A stretch of 64,000 nt of DNA from Chamaecyparis obtusa. Taxonomy: Eukaryota > Streptophyta > Pinopsida > Cupressales > Cupressaceae. Each line of letters opens with the position of its first letter. Position 1 is the first letter of the stretch. Positions 12,211-23,513 of this stretch are shown here, piece after piece. The stretch spans positions 186,001-250,000 of the forward strand of contig BSBK01001576.1 of NCBI GenBank assembly GCA_027943335.1, read 5' to 3'. Position numbers and translations under genes: made by a program. The notes under the pieces are model-generated. The model was not told where the DNA came from. It was given only the letters and a program-made list of their open reading frames with translations, and did not search any database.

Positions 12211-13542
12211 AAATCCTAAGCAGCCCTTGCAGAAATGGAGGATGTCAAATCAGCTCCAAACTAGGCTACATATGCATTAACTAATCCTTGGGAGAGAACC
12301 CTATAAAAAGCACTTTAAAGTTTAAACACGAAGATAAATCATGAGGAACTAATCTATCTAATTCACTTACAGGGAAGATGTAGGGCATTAAACACAAAGG
12401 TATGCCTTAAGGATCTAAACCAAACCTCTCCAAACCTCTCCAAACACTTCCAGACCCTCCCAGTGGATCTAACACCATATAAGCATCATATCTTGACCTT
12501 CTATGCATTAAAATGTGGCCCTCCTTTGGGTAGAACTCTCAGACCTTGACTGGTCCAAGCAACTAGTAACCCTCAATCAACATATCCCTTCACTCAGAGA
12601 TCTTTTTCACCATTTTATTTCCATACCTGCATACAAAAATCTAATGGCACATATTATACATGTATTAGGTCTCTCCCACAAGACACATTCATCACAGAAA
12701 GTGGGAGAGCCTAGATCATCATAGGTTCTTCAAAAGAATTTGCTGATTGCACTTAAACAATGACAAGAACAGTCAAAATTCTGATTGTTTCTCTTGCTTC
12801 AAAACTCAACAAAACTATTCAATAGTGCATTTAAATGACCAATAGCCTAATCTATATTCAATATAATGCATTCCCACTCAATATTGAATACAAAAAAGAA
12901 GTTTTAACACCACAAAAGGCTGACTGTGCCCTTACGGTAGCAAGCAGGCTGTTTGCAAAGAATTAAAATTTATTACTTTCAAACTTCATTAAAAATGTCT
13001 TTCAACACCTTGGAAGACTACAAAAAACTCACCTACACTCCTCTACTACTTGGTTACATTAGTTTTTCCCTCAATTTGTGTTGCTAAGTTCACAATGGGA
13101 TTGTCAACTTTGGAAACCTTTAAATATTTTAAAATTTATTTTCCCCATTACATTCAAGTGGTCAAATTATGACCTTTACAAACATGTTTTATTATTAAAT
13201 CCCTCAAACTAACCATTTAACCCTATAATTAGCCCTTTAGGCCTTGTCTTGCCCATATGGAAACTTTTACAATTTTAGCATTTTGCTTGCATTTTATTAC
13301 ATTTGGTCACTTTAATGGCCACATTTACATCCCATAAAGACCTTTCTCCATTTCTTCTTTAGCCTCAACTGCTATAACCTTTAAATCTTTCTCATCTTCA
13401 AGTTTTGAGTCTGTCTTCATAGAGACCAATGCACCTTGCATACCTTGCCTTTCCTCTAGGCATTCCAAGCTTTCTTCAGCATCCATGGCTTCCTCTTTAG
13501 CCACGCTCATGACCCCATAGGCATATTGGAAAGAATGTAATA
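12211..13542. other. Intergenic or decayed element sequence
   Basis: No recognised gene. A 95-codon minus-strand frame (13325-13612) encodes an acidic, Lys/Glu-rich segment that looks more protein-like than its surroundings and could be a captured exon. It has no motif I recognise, and its start overlaps the hairpin cluster that follows. Confidence 0.35.
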
Positions 13543-14675
13543 GACTCTCTTCAAAATCACAATACGTTGCATGTGTAGTACAAAAATCATGAGATTCTAA
13601 AGAAGGCCTCACTCTTAATCAACCAAATCTTCCTTGTACCACAAAAAACACATTGTGATAACTATGTCTACTCCAACCTTAATTATTTAAGAATTCATCA
13701 TATCAGATAAAGTATGTTTAAGAATTGTTGGGACTGGTCCTTTGGTGTGTATTAAACAGAATAGAATTTTTATCATATTATTATCATTCTATTTCTTTGT
13801 TGCAAACATGCCATTGGTTCGGTTTTGTAAAAAAAATTTCGTGTTAATTTTTTTTTTCTATTTTTTCCATTTGATAACCACAGTCAACATTTCAAAATAG
13901 TGAATCGATAGCCTTGAGCACAAGCACCAATAAAATCAAATAATGGAGATAAAGCATGGGCTAGGGCATGACACCAGTAGATTAAAACTGAACCAATGAT
14001 ATGTTTACAACAAAGAAATATAATGATAATAATATGCTAAAAATTCTATTCCATTTAATACACACCAAAGGACCAGTCCCAACAATTCTTAAACATACTT
14101 TATCTGATATGATGAATTGTTAATAATGGTCTAATTCTGTAGACTGCTAGCACTAAGGAAGATTTGGCCTAGCCAAATCTTCCTTGTACCACACAAAAAA
14201 TTGTGTGATAACTATGTCCACTCCAACCTTAATTGTTTAAGAATTCATCATATCATATAAAGTATGTTTAAGAATTGTTGGGAGTTCTATTACACATTTG
14301 CTGTAAACATGCCATTGGTTCAGTTTTGTAAATTTGTTTTTTGTGTTAAATGCATTTAAATGCAACATTAAGCATAGTAATAATATGCTTAGTCTATTAG
14401 TAATTGGCAGATTAAATGTAGATAACACCTTTATCAGTTTAGCATGTTATTCTAAGATACTAAAGAAGACCTGCTATTTGTTAGACAAATCTTCATTGTC
14501 AGACATACTTTATCTGATATGATGAATTCTTAAACAATTAAGGTTGGAGGAGACATAGTTATCACAATTTTGTGTGTGGTACAAGGAAGATTTGGCTGAT
14601 TAAGAGTGAGGCCTTCTTTAGAATCTCATGATTTTTGTACTACACATGCAACATATTATGAGTTTGAAGAGATTT
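13543..14675. repeat. Cluster of inverted and direct repeats (foldback)
   Basis: One sequence marked by 'aaatcttccttgtaccaca' and 'aagtatgtttaagaattg' occurs four times: about 13625-13840 and 14172-14340 on the plus strand, about 13985-14125 and 14500-14600 on the minus strand. The outer arms pair at 13543-13700 with 14505-14675. Transcripts would fold into long hairpins. 13871-13980 is in addition the inverse of 8215-8323. Confidence 0.85.
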
Positions 14676-15040
14676 AAAGGTTTCTAATTGAAATCAGTGA
14701 TCTTAAAGGTGTTAAAGTCTTGTTTTGGTTTTTCCTTTCTAGTATGCAATAAGGAATAGTTTTCAAACATTCATATTCACTTATTGAATACTTTGGAGAC
14801 TAGTGGGTTGACTGTCCATGCATTACTAGTGACTGATATTCATTAAAGGATACAAAACCCTTCATTTTGGGTTATTGTGTGTGGATTCAAATGTAGGTTT
14901 GATTTGGTTAATGTTTAGAAGAGATCAATAAAGTATTTAAAGCCAATCTTACATGTTTGGAGAGGTTTGAGAGACACTTATCATGACTGTACCCTCACAA
15001 ACAATGACATAGACTAGTTTTACTAAGTTTCTTTTCTCTA
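14676..15040. other. Spacer between hairpin and NOG1 piece
   Basis: No recognisable coding sequence. NOG1 similarity becomes visible only from about 15048. Confidence 0.5.
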
Positions 15041-15047
15041 TTTTGAG

Positions 15048-15302
15048 GTTCTCATTGCCAAAGTGGCCAAAGACTATGTTAGGCTGATAAAATATGGGGA
15101 TTCTCTTTACCACTACAAATCTTTGAAGGTTGCTGCACTTGGATGGATGTGTACCATTGTTAAGAGAATTGGACCGAGTTTGGCTTACCTCAAATAGGTG
15201 AGGCAACATATGGAAAGGTTGCCATTTATTGACCCAAATACTAGAACTATTTTGATTTGTGGGTACCCTAATGTTGGTAAGAGTTCTTTTATTATTTATG
15301 AT
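15048..15302 (+). pseudogene. NOG1: NOG1 nucleolar GTPase fragment I
   Basis: The plus-strand frame encodes the helical region just before the G domain ('[18 protein letters not shown]', 'SLKVAALG', 'RIGPSLAYL') and runs into the P-loop '[11 protein letters not shown]'. These are hallmark stretches of NOG1, a GTPase needed for 60S ribosome assembly in the nucleolus. One in-frame TAG (15195-15197) sits where the family has Gln. Similarity stops abruptly after the P-loop. No promoter or start codon is present, so this is a gene fragment, probably captured by the transposon. Confidence 0.85.
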
Positions 15303-15399
15303 GAGTTGTGTCATTCCCATCATGTCCCATGCTTGCACCATGTGTACCCTCAAATATAGGATGTAAATCATTGTTCTCTTCTTGACCAAAGGCTGCCAT

Positions 15400-16075
15400 A
15401 TCTTGAGGTAGTGGAGTTATGTCACTGTTATGAACTTAGAATTATGGTCATACCCTGGTGACAAATTTTAAATGGATACAAGCACCTTTTTTGCACAATG
15501 GTCAGGCCCAACCTTTATATCTTAAATGCCAATTCTAGATACCTCTTCTTTACTGATTAATCCATGTGAAAAATCTACAGACTTGTGAGAATGAGGAAAG
15601 GAGCCTCTATTGTCCAAATTCAAAACTTGGGACTTTTCTTTCCTTCCATCTTTAGATTCACCACACACCACTAAATTTAGATTTTCCTCATAGTCTTATC
15701 AATTGAGAAGAGGAGTTGGTGTGTCAAATGAATCCCTATCCATATCAACTTCATGTTCTTCACCAATTGCTGATTCAAAATCAGTCTTTGAGCAATCTAA
15801 ATACTCATCAAACCTCTCTTGAATGTCCTCACTACAAGGCACATGTGATGACAAAAAACTTCTGGTCAAAGTCATAAAACCAGAATCATGTTTAAGTTTT
15901 TAATAATAATGTCTCCATGGACTGTGGTACCTTGCATATTGCATGAAGTTACAAAATTCTCCTTCACATCTTCCACCATGAATGATAGGACAACATTGTA
16001 ACCAACTGAAGAGACATCAATTGGATTTATACCTTGTAATATCCTAAGGCTGATCTGAATGTATTTTCTAAACAC
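15400..16075 (-). pseudogene. Unidentified coding-like antisense fragment
   Basis: Minus-strand translation gives two stretches with normal protein composition. One (16075-15872) contains 'VGYNVVLSFMVEDVKENFVT'. The other (about 15850-15700) is acidic and contains 'EDIQERFDEYLDCSKTDFES'. They lie in different frames, as exons or shifted pieces would. I do not recognise the family. The stretch sits between the two NOG1 pieces and may be a second captured host gene. Confidence 0.4.
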
Positions 16076-16322
16076 TTTGACTGAAGTTATTTTCCGAAGT
16101 CAGTTTGCAATGTCTTGTATTTTTTATATGAATGGTTTAGTTTAAACAAGAGAGCATTATTTTTAGGTCGTTCATAATGGTTTACTCAAATAACCATGAT
16201 AACAATTTAATATCACAAACTTCCAATTAAAAAATTTATCAGACTTAACTTCAGTCAATACAAAGTGAGAAGGAAATGTAATAACCCAACCTGGTTCAAT
16301 CTCTGTATGTTGAAACACAAAG

Positions 16323-17232
16323 ACTATTTTGATCTGTGGGTACCCTAATGTTGGCAAGAGTTCTTTTATTAATAAGATTACTATGGAAGATGTGGATGTG
16401 CAACCTTATGCTTTTACTACTAAGTCTATGTTTGTCGGGCATATTGATCATAAGTACTTGAGGTATCAGGTTATTAATACCCTTGGTATTTTGGACCACC
16501 CCTTAGAGGACAGGAACACCATCGAGATGCTCAGTATTATTTCCTTGGCTCATTTGAAGGTAGTTGTTTTATTTTTCCTTGATGTTTTGGGGTCCTGTGG
16601 TTATAGTATTGTGCAAAAGGAAGCATAAAACCTCTATTTTCCAATAAGCCTCTTATTGTAGTTTGTAAGAAGATTGATTTGCAACCACTAGAGACACTAC
16701 CAGAGGAGGATGCAAAATTGGTTGCGGAGATGAGATCTGAGGATGGGAAAAATATGGGTGGGTTCTTTGGGAATTAGGAGGGGGGTGGGGGATGATGGCA
16801 CACTACTCTACAAGTGTGAAGAAGCAGTATATTTTGGCAAATGAAGAGTGGAAAGAAGATGATATTCCTAAGATCATGGATGGACACAATGTTATAGACT
16901 TTATTGATCCAGATATCTTGCAAAGGCTTGAAGAAGTGGAGAGGGAAGAAGGGCTTAGGATGGCAGCTGAGGGTGACAAGGATGATGAGATGGGGGAAGT
17001 GGAGTTGAATCCTGATGAAAAGGAAGCTCTGGTTGCAATTAGGAAGAATAAGAAGATGCTTATCATTGAACACAGATTGAAGAAGAGTACTACAGAGAGC
17101 AGGTCTACCATACCAAGGAAGTTTGACAAGAACAAGGAATATGGCTTAAACAGAATGGGAAGACATATTTCTAGCCTAGGCGTGGATCCTTCGACAATCT
17201 GCTTGATAATAAATGAAGTAGATAAGAGCTGA
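16323..17232 (+). pseudogene. NOG1: NOG1 nucleolar GTPase fragment II
   Basis: Starts at the P-loop ('GYPNVGKSS'), repeating about 50 bp already present in fragment I, and continues through the switch region ('[18 protein letters not shown]') and '[13 protein letters not shown]'. A shift follows near 16625. The NKxD region reads 'CKKIDLQPLE'. About 100 residues are then missing. From 16797 the C-terminal part resumes ('KKQYILANEEWKED', 'DFIDPDILQRLEE', 'RMGRHISSLGVDPS'). The G3 motif is NTLG where NOG1 has DTPG and the G4 Asn is lost, so it could not act as a GTPase. Clearly a broken copy; whether it came through RNA cannot be told. Confidence 0.88.
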
Positions 17233-17365
17233 GCAATTAGCCTCCCAAGAAAAATCTCATAAATGAACTATGTGTACCCCAATTCTTGTGCCCTCTGTGC
17301 GTACCTAAATGATATATTTGAAATAACAAGGGTAAGGATTAAAGAAGTTAATTTTGCATCACAGT
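17145..17365 (+). repeat. Left arm of NOG1-derived inverted repeat
   Basis: Covers the end of the NOG1 C-terminal codons and about 130 bp of following sequence. The reverse complement is at 25080-25305, sharing 'gggaagacatatttctagcc' and 'ttaattttgcatcac'. A2 was later inserted into the loop. Confidence 0.85.
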
Positions 17366-17441
17366 CTATAGTTTTTGCAGTAGTAGAGCATTAGGCACCA
17401 CCTTCAGCACAATATGATCACTGGACAGGTTTGTATGTTTT
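17366..17441. other. Loop sequence left of A2
   Basis: Unique sequence between the NOG1 arm and A2. Its last five bases (GTTTT, 17437-17441) resemble ATTTT after A2 (25048-25052), a possible target duplication with one change. Confidence 0.55.
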
Positions 17442-18924
17442 TGAATAGGATGAAATAGTAGCCAACCTAAAATGTATGTGGGAAATATGAGATTTACTTC
17501 TAAATCCACATTCCCAAAGGAGAGATCCAAATTGATCAACCAAAAGGTTAATGCACAATTGAATCAATCTATGGAGAATATGAAAGAGGAAGAAAACCTA
17601 ATATTTCCCTATGGATAATATGTGCTTGAAATCTAAAATAATTGAAAGGCAAGTACTAACCTCCAAATAGGGAAGATCTAGAAAATACCAATTTCTGATG
17701 TCTGTGTATAGTTTCGGGTAATTCTGCAACTTGTTTCAGACTGGAAATTCCAAGACGAACAAAACCCAAATTTTTTTTATCTTTTTGACAACAGGTAGTC
17801 TTTGACCTCGATAAAAGGTCAAAGGCTACATTAATATTTTGAAGGTTGACCTTGACTTTGTTCGCAAATCTTAGAAGTTCACCAAATAGGGTATCCAAAT
17901 CCAAGCTTAGATCCACAGTTCCACATCTGTACCTACAAGAAAAGGAGGGTTTTTGTTGTTTCTATGGGGGGTTTGCCTTGGTCAAACCCCAATTTAGGAA
18001 TTAACCTTGAAATTGAATTGAAATTGTAATATGCATAAACAAAGAAAATGGAACTTTTCACCTTGCTTATGTTGAAGTCCTTGTAGAGGATTCAAATCCT
18101 CAAATCCATAAGTAGGGATGCTCCAATGGATGTAGAATGAATGTAGGATGTCTCAAATCAATGGAATTTGATCTTCAACACCAATCTTGAAAGGATCTTT
18201 GCATATGAGGAGGCTTGGATGAATGTGGAAGGATGGATCTTCAAGGGGGCTCCAAAGAGATTGAATCCTTTAATGGCTAACAATGGATCTCCTTGATGAA
18301 TGAATGATTGAACACTTGAATGCTTGAATGCTTGCTTGAATGCTTGAATTCACTTGCTTGCACTTGAGAGCTTTCTCATGAAATTTCTTGAGATGAGATA
18401 TGAAAACTTGATTGAGAGATGGATCAAAATGAGAGAGGAAGGCCGACATTGGGGAATTAAATCCCAATTAAAATTAACCCCTAGAAATGGACCCATATTA
18501 AATGAAATTTAAGGATTTACCATTTCGAAACCCGAAATGGCTGAACCGGAAGTGGGAAAACAAATATTTTTGAAACCCGACACCTGAAAATCATGGGAAC
18601 CTAAAATTTGAAATTTGGGTCAAGGATGAGGTAGACCCCACCCTAGGTCAGGGTCGAGGTCATCTTTGACCTAGGTCAGGGTCGAGGTCAAATTTGATCC
18701 TCAAGGTCGACTTTGACCTTGAGGTCAAAAACCTCAGGACCTCAATCCAGAGTGTTCAGAAATGCAGAAATAAAGTGGAAAACAGGTGCAGAGAGAAGCA
18801 GAATAGGGGGGAAAATCTAGATACATTTAAAGACCTGATCAAGGTGCTTAACATGACTCCAGACTACTTACTTGGAGGGCTAAACACTCTTATCATGGAA
18901 GTGCTTCCATTTTAAGACGATACA
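17442..18924 (-). repeat. 3' LTR of A2
   Basis: 1483 bp. It lacks about 50 bp present in the 5' LTR, between 'gagaggaaggc' and 'gacattgggg' near 18440. The lost piece includes the TATA box, so this LTR probably cannot start transcription. Confidence 0.9.
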
Positions 18925-18940
18925 TTAAACCCCCACTTTA
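18925..18940 (-). other. Polypurine tract of A2
   Basis: Minus strand reads AAAGTGGGGGTTTAA directly before the 3' LTR start, matching AAAGTGGGGGCTTAA in A1. It primes plus-strand DNA synthesis in LTR elements. Confidence 0.75.
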
Positions 18941-20107
18941 GCAAGAGTATGGACTCGATGCAAACTCTTGGTAAAGGAGATCAAAATGAAAAGATAATCT
19001 TATCGTAATCCAAGGGACAAAGAGAAACCTCAAGCCCCCAGGGACTCAAGTCTTTGTCAACTCCAAGATCACAATAAGAGAGACATCTCTAGAGAGAGAG
19101 AGAAAGGGTGTGATTATCTCACCCAATGAGAACTTATGTCCCATTGTGAACCACACTAGGAAATAGCTCAACTGGAAAGATGGAATTGAGCCACCTAGTG
19201 AATGTGGCTACTCACTAGTCAACCCATCAAGGATGCACCCTTAGGAATATTCTATTCCATAAGAATAAAACCAAAAAAAAAAGAGATCCAGTCTTAAGGA
19301 CACCTCCGACCTTAAGGGATAAAAAATATACTTATTTGAAACTGGAGGGATCAAGAGATCCTAAAATATAAATCCATGCTTTAAGGATTAGTTACTAATC
19401 CAAAAAGGGAGAAAAGGTATCTTGAAAAATAATATATGCATCTTGAAAAGTGCATGTGTGCAACAGGTGAGCAAAGTGTATGCCCCCATGTTAAAGTCAT
19501 TGCTAAAACTTTAATAGGAGCAATGGCTTTAATAGAAACATAAACAACTCCACTGATTACGTTTCCACATTGAGATGCCCTCAGACGAAGACAAATCAAG
19601 TGAAATATCATAGAAACATATAGAGAACACAGAAGGGATCTACCTACCATGGGGTCAGTATGATCATAAGATAATATATATATGATATTATTGCAAATGA
19701 ATTGACATCATTCACCAAAGAAAGTAGAACTACAATCACAAAGGAGGAAAGATTACATAAGATATACGAAGAAGAATCTTTTTGGACCATGACATGGAGA
19801 CCAAAAAGAATCAGTGCTACCACATCTCAAATCCAAGTAGATTACACAAGGAAACATTTGCGAACACTAGCACATTTACGACATAACATGAAACAACATA
19901 TAGAGGAATAGAGATACATATAGAGGAATTGAACAATAGTTTCGATTCCTTTATTACCTTGCACCAACTAAGTAACAAGGATCGTATAAAAGAATCTAAC
20001 AACATTTAGCAAACACATTACGGGAGAAGCACAGTACAACAGGAAAACACACAACAAAGATACCACGAAGGACAAGCCGATCAAGTGTTCCACCTAATCT
20101 CCCCATC
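18941..20107 (-). other. Non-coding 3' region of A2 with a small open frame
   Basis: About 1.2 kb between the protease frame and the 3' LTR. An 89-codon frame (19381-19650) has a counterpart in A1 (39739-40122) with shared stretches such as 'GRSLLCSLYV' and 'KVLAMTL'. It is hydrophobic, lacks a recognised motif, and may simply be conserved non-coding sequence. A short GA repeat lies at 19083-19105. Confidence 0.5.
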
Positions 20108-21265
20108 TCATTGTATATCATTTAGGGAAGGTGGGTAACTCACAAGAGGGACTACATCCAACATAGTAGGAATGATAGCCAGTTCCCAACAAGGATCCTC
20201 TTGAGAATCACAATGTTCGACACTAGGTGTAAGAATTAATTGTGATGAAAGCATATTAGGTAAATCAATGTCAATGTCAATAGTCTCATATTCATCATTA
20301 ACATCATTAGTATCATCAAGAGTATCTTCTTCATCCAAATTAATCAAAATAAGATCTAAGATACGAATAGAATCATCATAATCATGCATCTTAACATCAT
20401 TATTAGTAACAACATCATGCATAGTCTTATCTGAAAAAGGTAGAGATCTTTGAAGAAAAGAATTAAAAGCTTTAGCATGATCATGACGCTTCTTAAGATG
20501 TTCATTAGAAGATTGATTATGCTTTGATTTACTTAAAATAGGTTGAGAACTAGGAGGAACAATCACAGGATCCCTCACAAGTTCTTTAGGAAGATCAATA
20601 GGATTATCAGCAATAGGAGGAACTTGATTAACAGAACTAGAAGCCATAGTTAAAGGAGGTATGGAAGGCATAGGAAAAATACCATGATTAAGATCCATAG
20701 GAGGTATGCTTAATTCAATAATCTTACAATGTTTATAAGCTTTATATGAATGGAAAAGATTATCAGGTCGAGGAGGACATGAATTAGGTAATGAAGGCCA
20801 AAATAAATCAAGAGCAGCACAATCTCTAGGCCTAGAAGGTTGATATAAACTATGATTAACCGTCTTCACTTCTTCATCATCAAAAAATTTAAGAAATTTA
20901 TGGATAGGTGAAGCAACAACATGCATGGCATTCAACCAAGGCAAACCTAACTTAACTTGAAATTGATCAAAAGCATGAACAACAACAAAGGTAGTGTTCA
21001 CAATTTTTCCACAAAGTTCAACTGTTAAAGTAATAGAACCAAATGATGGATAAACAAAACCATTACAAGTCTGAATCCACACATCTAATGTATCATAATA
21101 ATTGCATTGTAATATTTTCATAAAAATATTTTCTTCAGTAATAACATTGACTAAGGATGTAGGATCAACAAGACAACCACAAGTAGGTTTCTGAGAAATC
21201 CTAGCATAAATGTAAAGGGTACCATTAGGAGCTTTAATAGTTTTAGAGTCATCAAAGGTAATCAA
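20108..21265 (-). CDS. Retropepsin-like protease and acidic tail (A2)
   Basis: 385 codons. Residues about 1-60 contain 'CLVDPTSLVNVITEE', in the place of the aspartic-protease D-T/S-G motif (here D-P-T, so catalysis is doubtful). Residues about 95-125 contain 'KLGLPWLNAMHVVASPIHKF', matching the LG.PWL...VAS..HK.LKF strand downstream of many gypsy proteases. The rest is a Pro/Ser-rich then strongly acidic tail ('DDTNDVNDEYETIDIDIDL'). No reverse transcriptase follows. The ATG at 21265 may be internal: a TGA about 30 bp upstream, where A1 has CGA, separates it from the gag linker, so gag and protease were probably one frame. Confidence 0.7.
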   Translation of the reverse strand: MITFDDSKTIKAPNGTLYIYARISQKPTCGCLVDPTSLVNVITEENIFMKILQCNYYDTLDVWIQTCNGFVYPSFGSITLTVELCGKIVNTTFVVVHAFDQFQVKLGLPWLNAMHVVASPIHKFLKFFDDEEVKTVNHSLYQPSRPRDCAALDLFWPSLPNSCPPRPDNLFHSYKAYKHCKIIELSIPPMDLNHGIFPMPSIPPLTMASSSVNQVPPIADNPIDLPKELVRDPVIVPPSSQPILSKSKHNQSSNEHLKKRHDHAKAFNSFLQRSLPFSDKTMHDVVTNNDVKMHDYDDSIRILDLILINLDEEDTLDDTNDVNDEYETIDIDIDLPNMLSSQLILTPSVEHCDSQEDPCWELAIIPTMLDVVPLVSYPPSLNDIQ

Positions 21266-21412
21266 AAGTTCCCGAGGTCTTTTATTCTTAGGTTTTTGTC
21301 AAGGTTTAGGTTGAGTTTTCAGTTTAGGCTTATGTTTTGGTTGAGGTTGATATTGAACTTGAGGTTGAATCTGAGGTTGAGGTTGAGGTTGTGATACAAA
21401 TTGACCAACATG

Positions 21413-23318
21413 CTATACTTGATTAACAACATGATTGAGATCATCCATCTTTGAATCATACACAATTTCCATAGTAGATGGCTGAGAAATGGTATTAGTA
21501 TCATGTGTAGGTAAAGGATTCCTATAGATTTGAAGGTTTTGATTAGGAGGAGAGACAGATTTGATCCCACTACCATCAAGATTATCAACATATAAGGCAT
21601 TAGAATCAATTAAGTCTTGAACCTTATGTTTTAAAGAATAACAATTTTTAGTATCATGACCATTCTGACGGTGATATTGAAAAAAAGCTTTAGGATCAAA
21701 AGATTGAGATGCAATTGTAGTAGGTAATAGAGGCCGAATAGGAGGTAAAGTAATCATATTAGCAGTTAACAACCTATTCATAATAGGATGTAAAGATTCA
21801 GAGAGAGGAGTAAACGTATGATTTAATCAGAAAGCAGTGGATGTACAAGTGGTATTATGAGATGCAATAGCAACTTGATCAACAACTGCATTCGCTTGTT
21901 TTTTTATCTTGACATAGTTGTTGAATTTTTGAAATTTGTTTGGATTAGGAGCAACATCACTTTTATCAACCGGAATAGGAGCCATTGGTGTGTTGCTCTC
22001 AAATTGACTCACTTGTAATTGATAATGATGAAGAGCTGCACAAAGTTGTTGAAAAGAGGTAAATTCAGTAAGAAAAATCTTATCTCTAATATCCTTTTGC
22101 AAATTTGAAATAAACATACATTGAATATCAATATCAGGAACAAGATAGGAAATCTGAGCATACAAATGCTTGAATCTACCAATAAATTCAGTTAATTTTT
22201 CCTTAGCACTTTGTTTACAATGCATCAAATTAGTCAAAGACACTTGTGGGCCAATATTGTTTTGAAATTGTTGAATAAAGGCATTGGAAAGTTGTGGAAA
22301 GGAATCAATAGAATAAGAAGGCAAGGAACAATACCATTGTAAGGCCTTGTCATGGAAAGTTCTAGCAAATAGTTTGGCTAAAATCCTATGGTCATGAGCA
22401 TAATCACTACAAAGGATTTGGAATGTTTTAACATGATGAACGGGGTCTCCTTTTCCATTATAATTCACAAGATGAGGCATATCGACTTGCTGAGGAATAG
22501 GAGTACGAATAATGTCTCGGGACAAAGGATTTCCCATGTCACATGTAGGAATACTAAACTTATTGAGTTAGGGAAGCAAGTTATTGTTGTAAGGATGACA
22601 TAGTTTGAGCCAAACTGATGATTGTTGAATCATTAGATGAAATAGGAGTAGCAACATTAGAAACACTAGGTACAGTGTAAGAAGCTGTAGGAATAGAAGA
22701 CACAACTGGAGGAACACTAGTTGGAAGTGGATTGGAATAAGTAAAAGGAACATTATGATATGAAGGTTGTGATGTAGGAAGGGACATAGGAGGAACACTC
22801 ATATGAATAGAGGGAACCGTCACAGTCACCAAAGAAGGAGTATAGGTAGGAATACTAGGTAAAGGATTAGAAGTGGGTTCTACACTAGTGATAGGAGGAA
22901 TCAACCCTAAATCTTGAGCTTGTTGAGCTAGAGGTTTAAAATTTGAATGCATGAGGTGAGTAATACCACGCAAGAGGTTAACACCTTGATCACTATCATG
23001 AAGAACTTTCTTAAGAGCCTCTATAGATTGAATAGAATCTTGATTATGGTTCTCTTGAATAAGCCAATTACCCATTTTATCAAGTTCAGTTGAAAGTTTT
23101 TGGACTTGTTCAAGAGGAAATCTTAAAGCATCATCCTCTTCATGAGATGAGTCATGAGAAGAGTTTTTTTCCATAATAGGATTGGAATCATGAAGAATCA
23201 AATTATCATCTGGGATCCTAAGGAAAGGAGAGGAAGATTCAGGATCAAAGGCACCCATGAATCTACAACTTCTTCTAACCGGAATGTTATAAGTAGGACT
23301 AGTAGTAGTAAAGCTCAT
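21413..23318 (-). pseudogene. Gag polyprotein of A2, broken
   Basis: Starts at ATG 23318 ('MSFTTTSPTYNIPVRRS'), also used in A1 and D. First part (to 22581): Ser/Pro/Thr-rich linker. Second part (22537-21827): a Retrotrans_gag core with 'NYNGKGDPVHHVKTFQ', 'DKALQWYCSLPSYSIDSFPQL' shortened here to its key W-Y and S-F residues, and a C-terminal helix region. Third part (21781-21413): a zinc-knuckle-like 'YHRQNGHDTKNCYSLKHKV' with C/H ligands. Pro/Gln repeats follow. Stops between the parts (CAA to TAA type changes relative to A1) break it. Gag packages element RNA into particles; this copy cannot make a full one. Confidence 0.85.
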
Positions 23319-23496
23319 AAACCAATGAAATGCAAATGAAATAAACTAAGAACACATAAAGCATGAATATTTTTGTATTTTTGCAATCTAATTAGCATGG
23401 AATATTTAACATAAAAGAGAAATCTAATACCAACAAGATAAAATGAAATAAAACACAATAGGGCATCTAATTCCACAAAATAAAGGAGAGTAGGTA

Positions 23497-23510
23497 TGTC
23501 GGGTTCACCA
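23497..23510 (-). other. Primer-binding site of A2
   Basis: Minus strand reads TGGTGAACCCGACA three bases after the 5' LTR end, the same as A1 and close to D. It starts with TGG as expected for pairing with a tRNA CCA end. It is not the common initiator-Met site (TGGTATC); the tRNA was not identified. Confidence 0.65.
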
Positions 23511-23513
23511 AAA

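Noticed and set aside
14949..15389. 146-codon minus-strand frame
   Set aside because: Antisense of NOG1 fragment I; the plus strand carries the recognisable protein.
15303..16322. The stretch between the two NOG1 pieces as a normal intron
   Set aside because: About 50 bp of coding sequence is repeated on both sides, which splicing would not explain.
16774..17135. Minus-strand frames of 99-110 codons over the NOG1 C-terminal piece
   Set aside because: Shadows of the NOG1 frame, which has clear family similarity on the plus strand.
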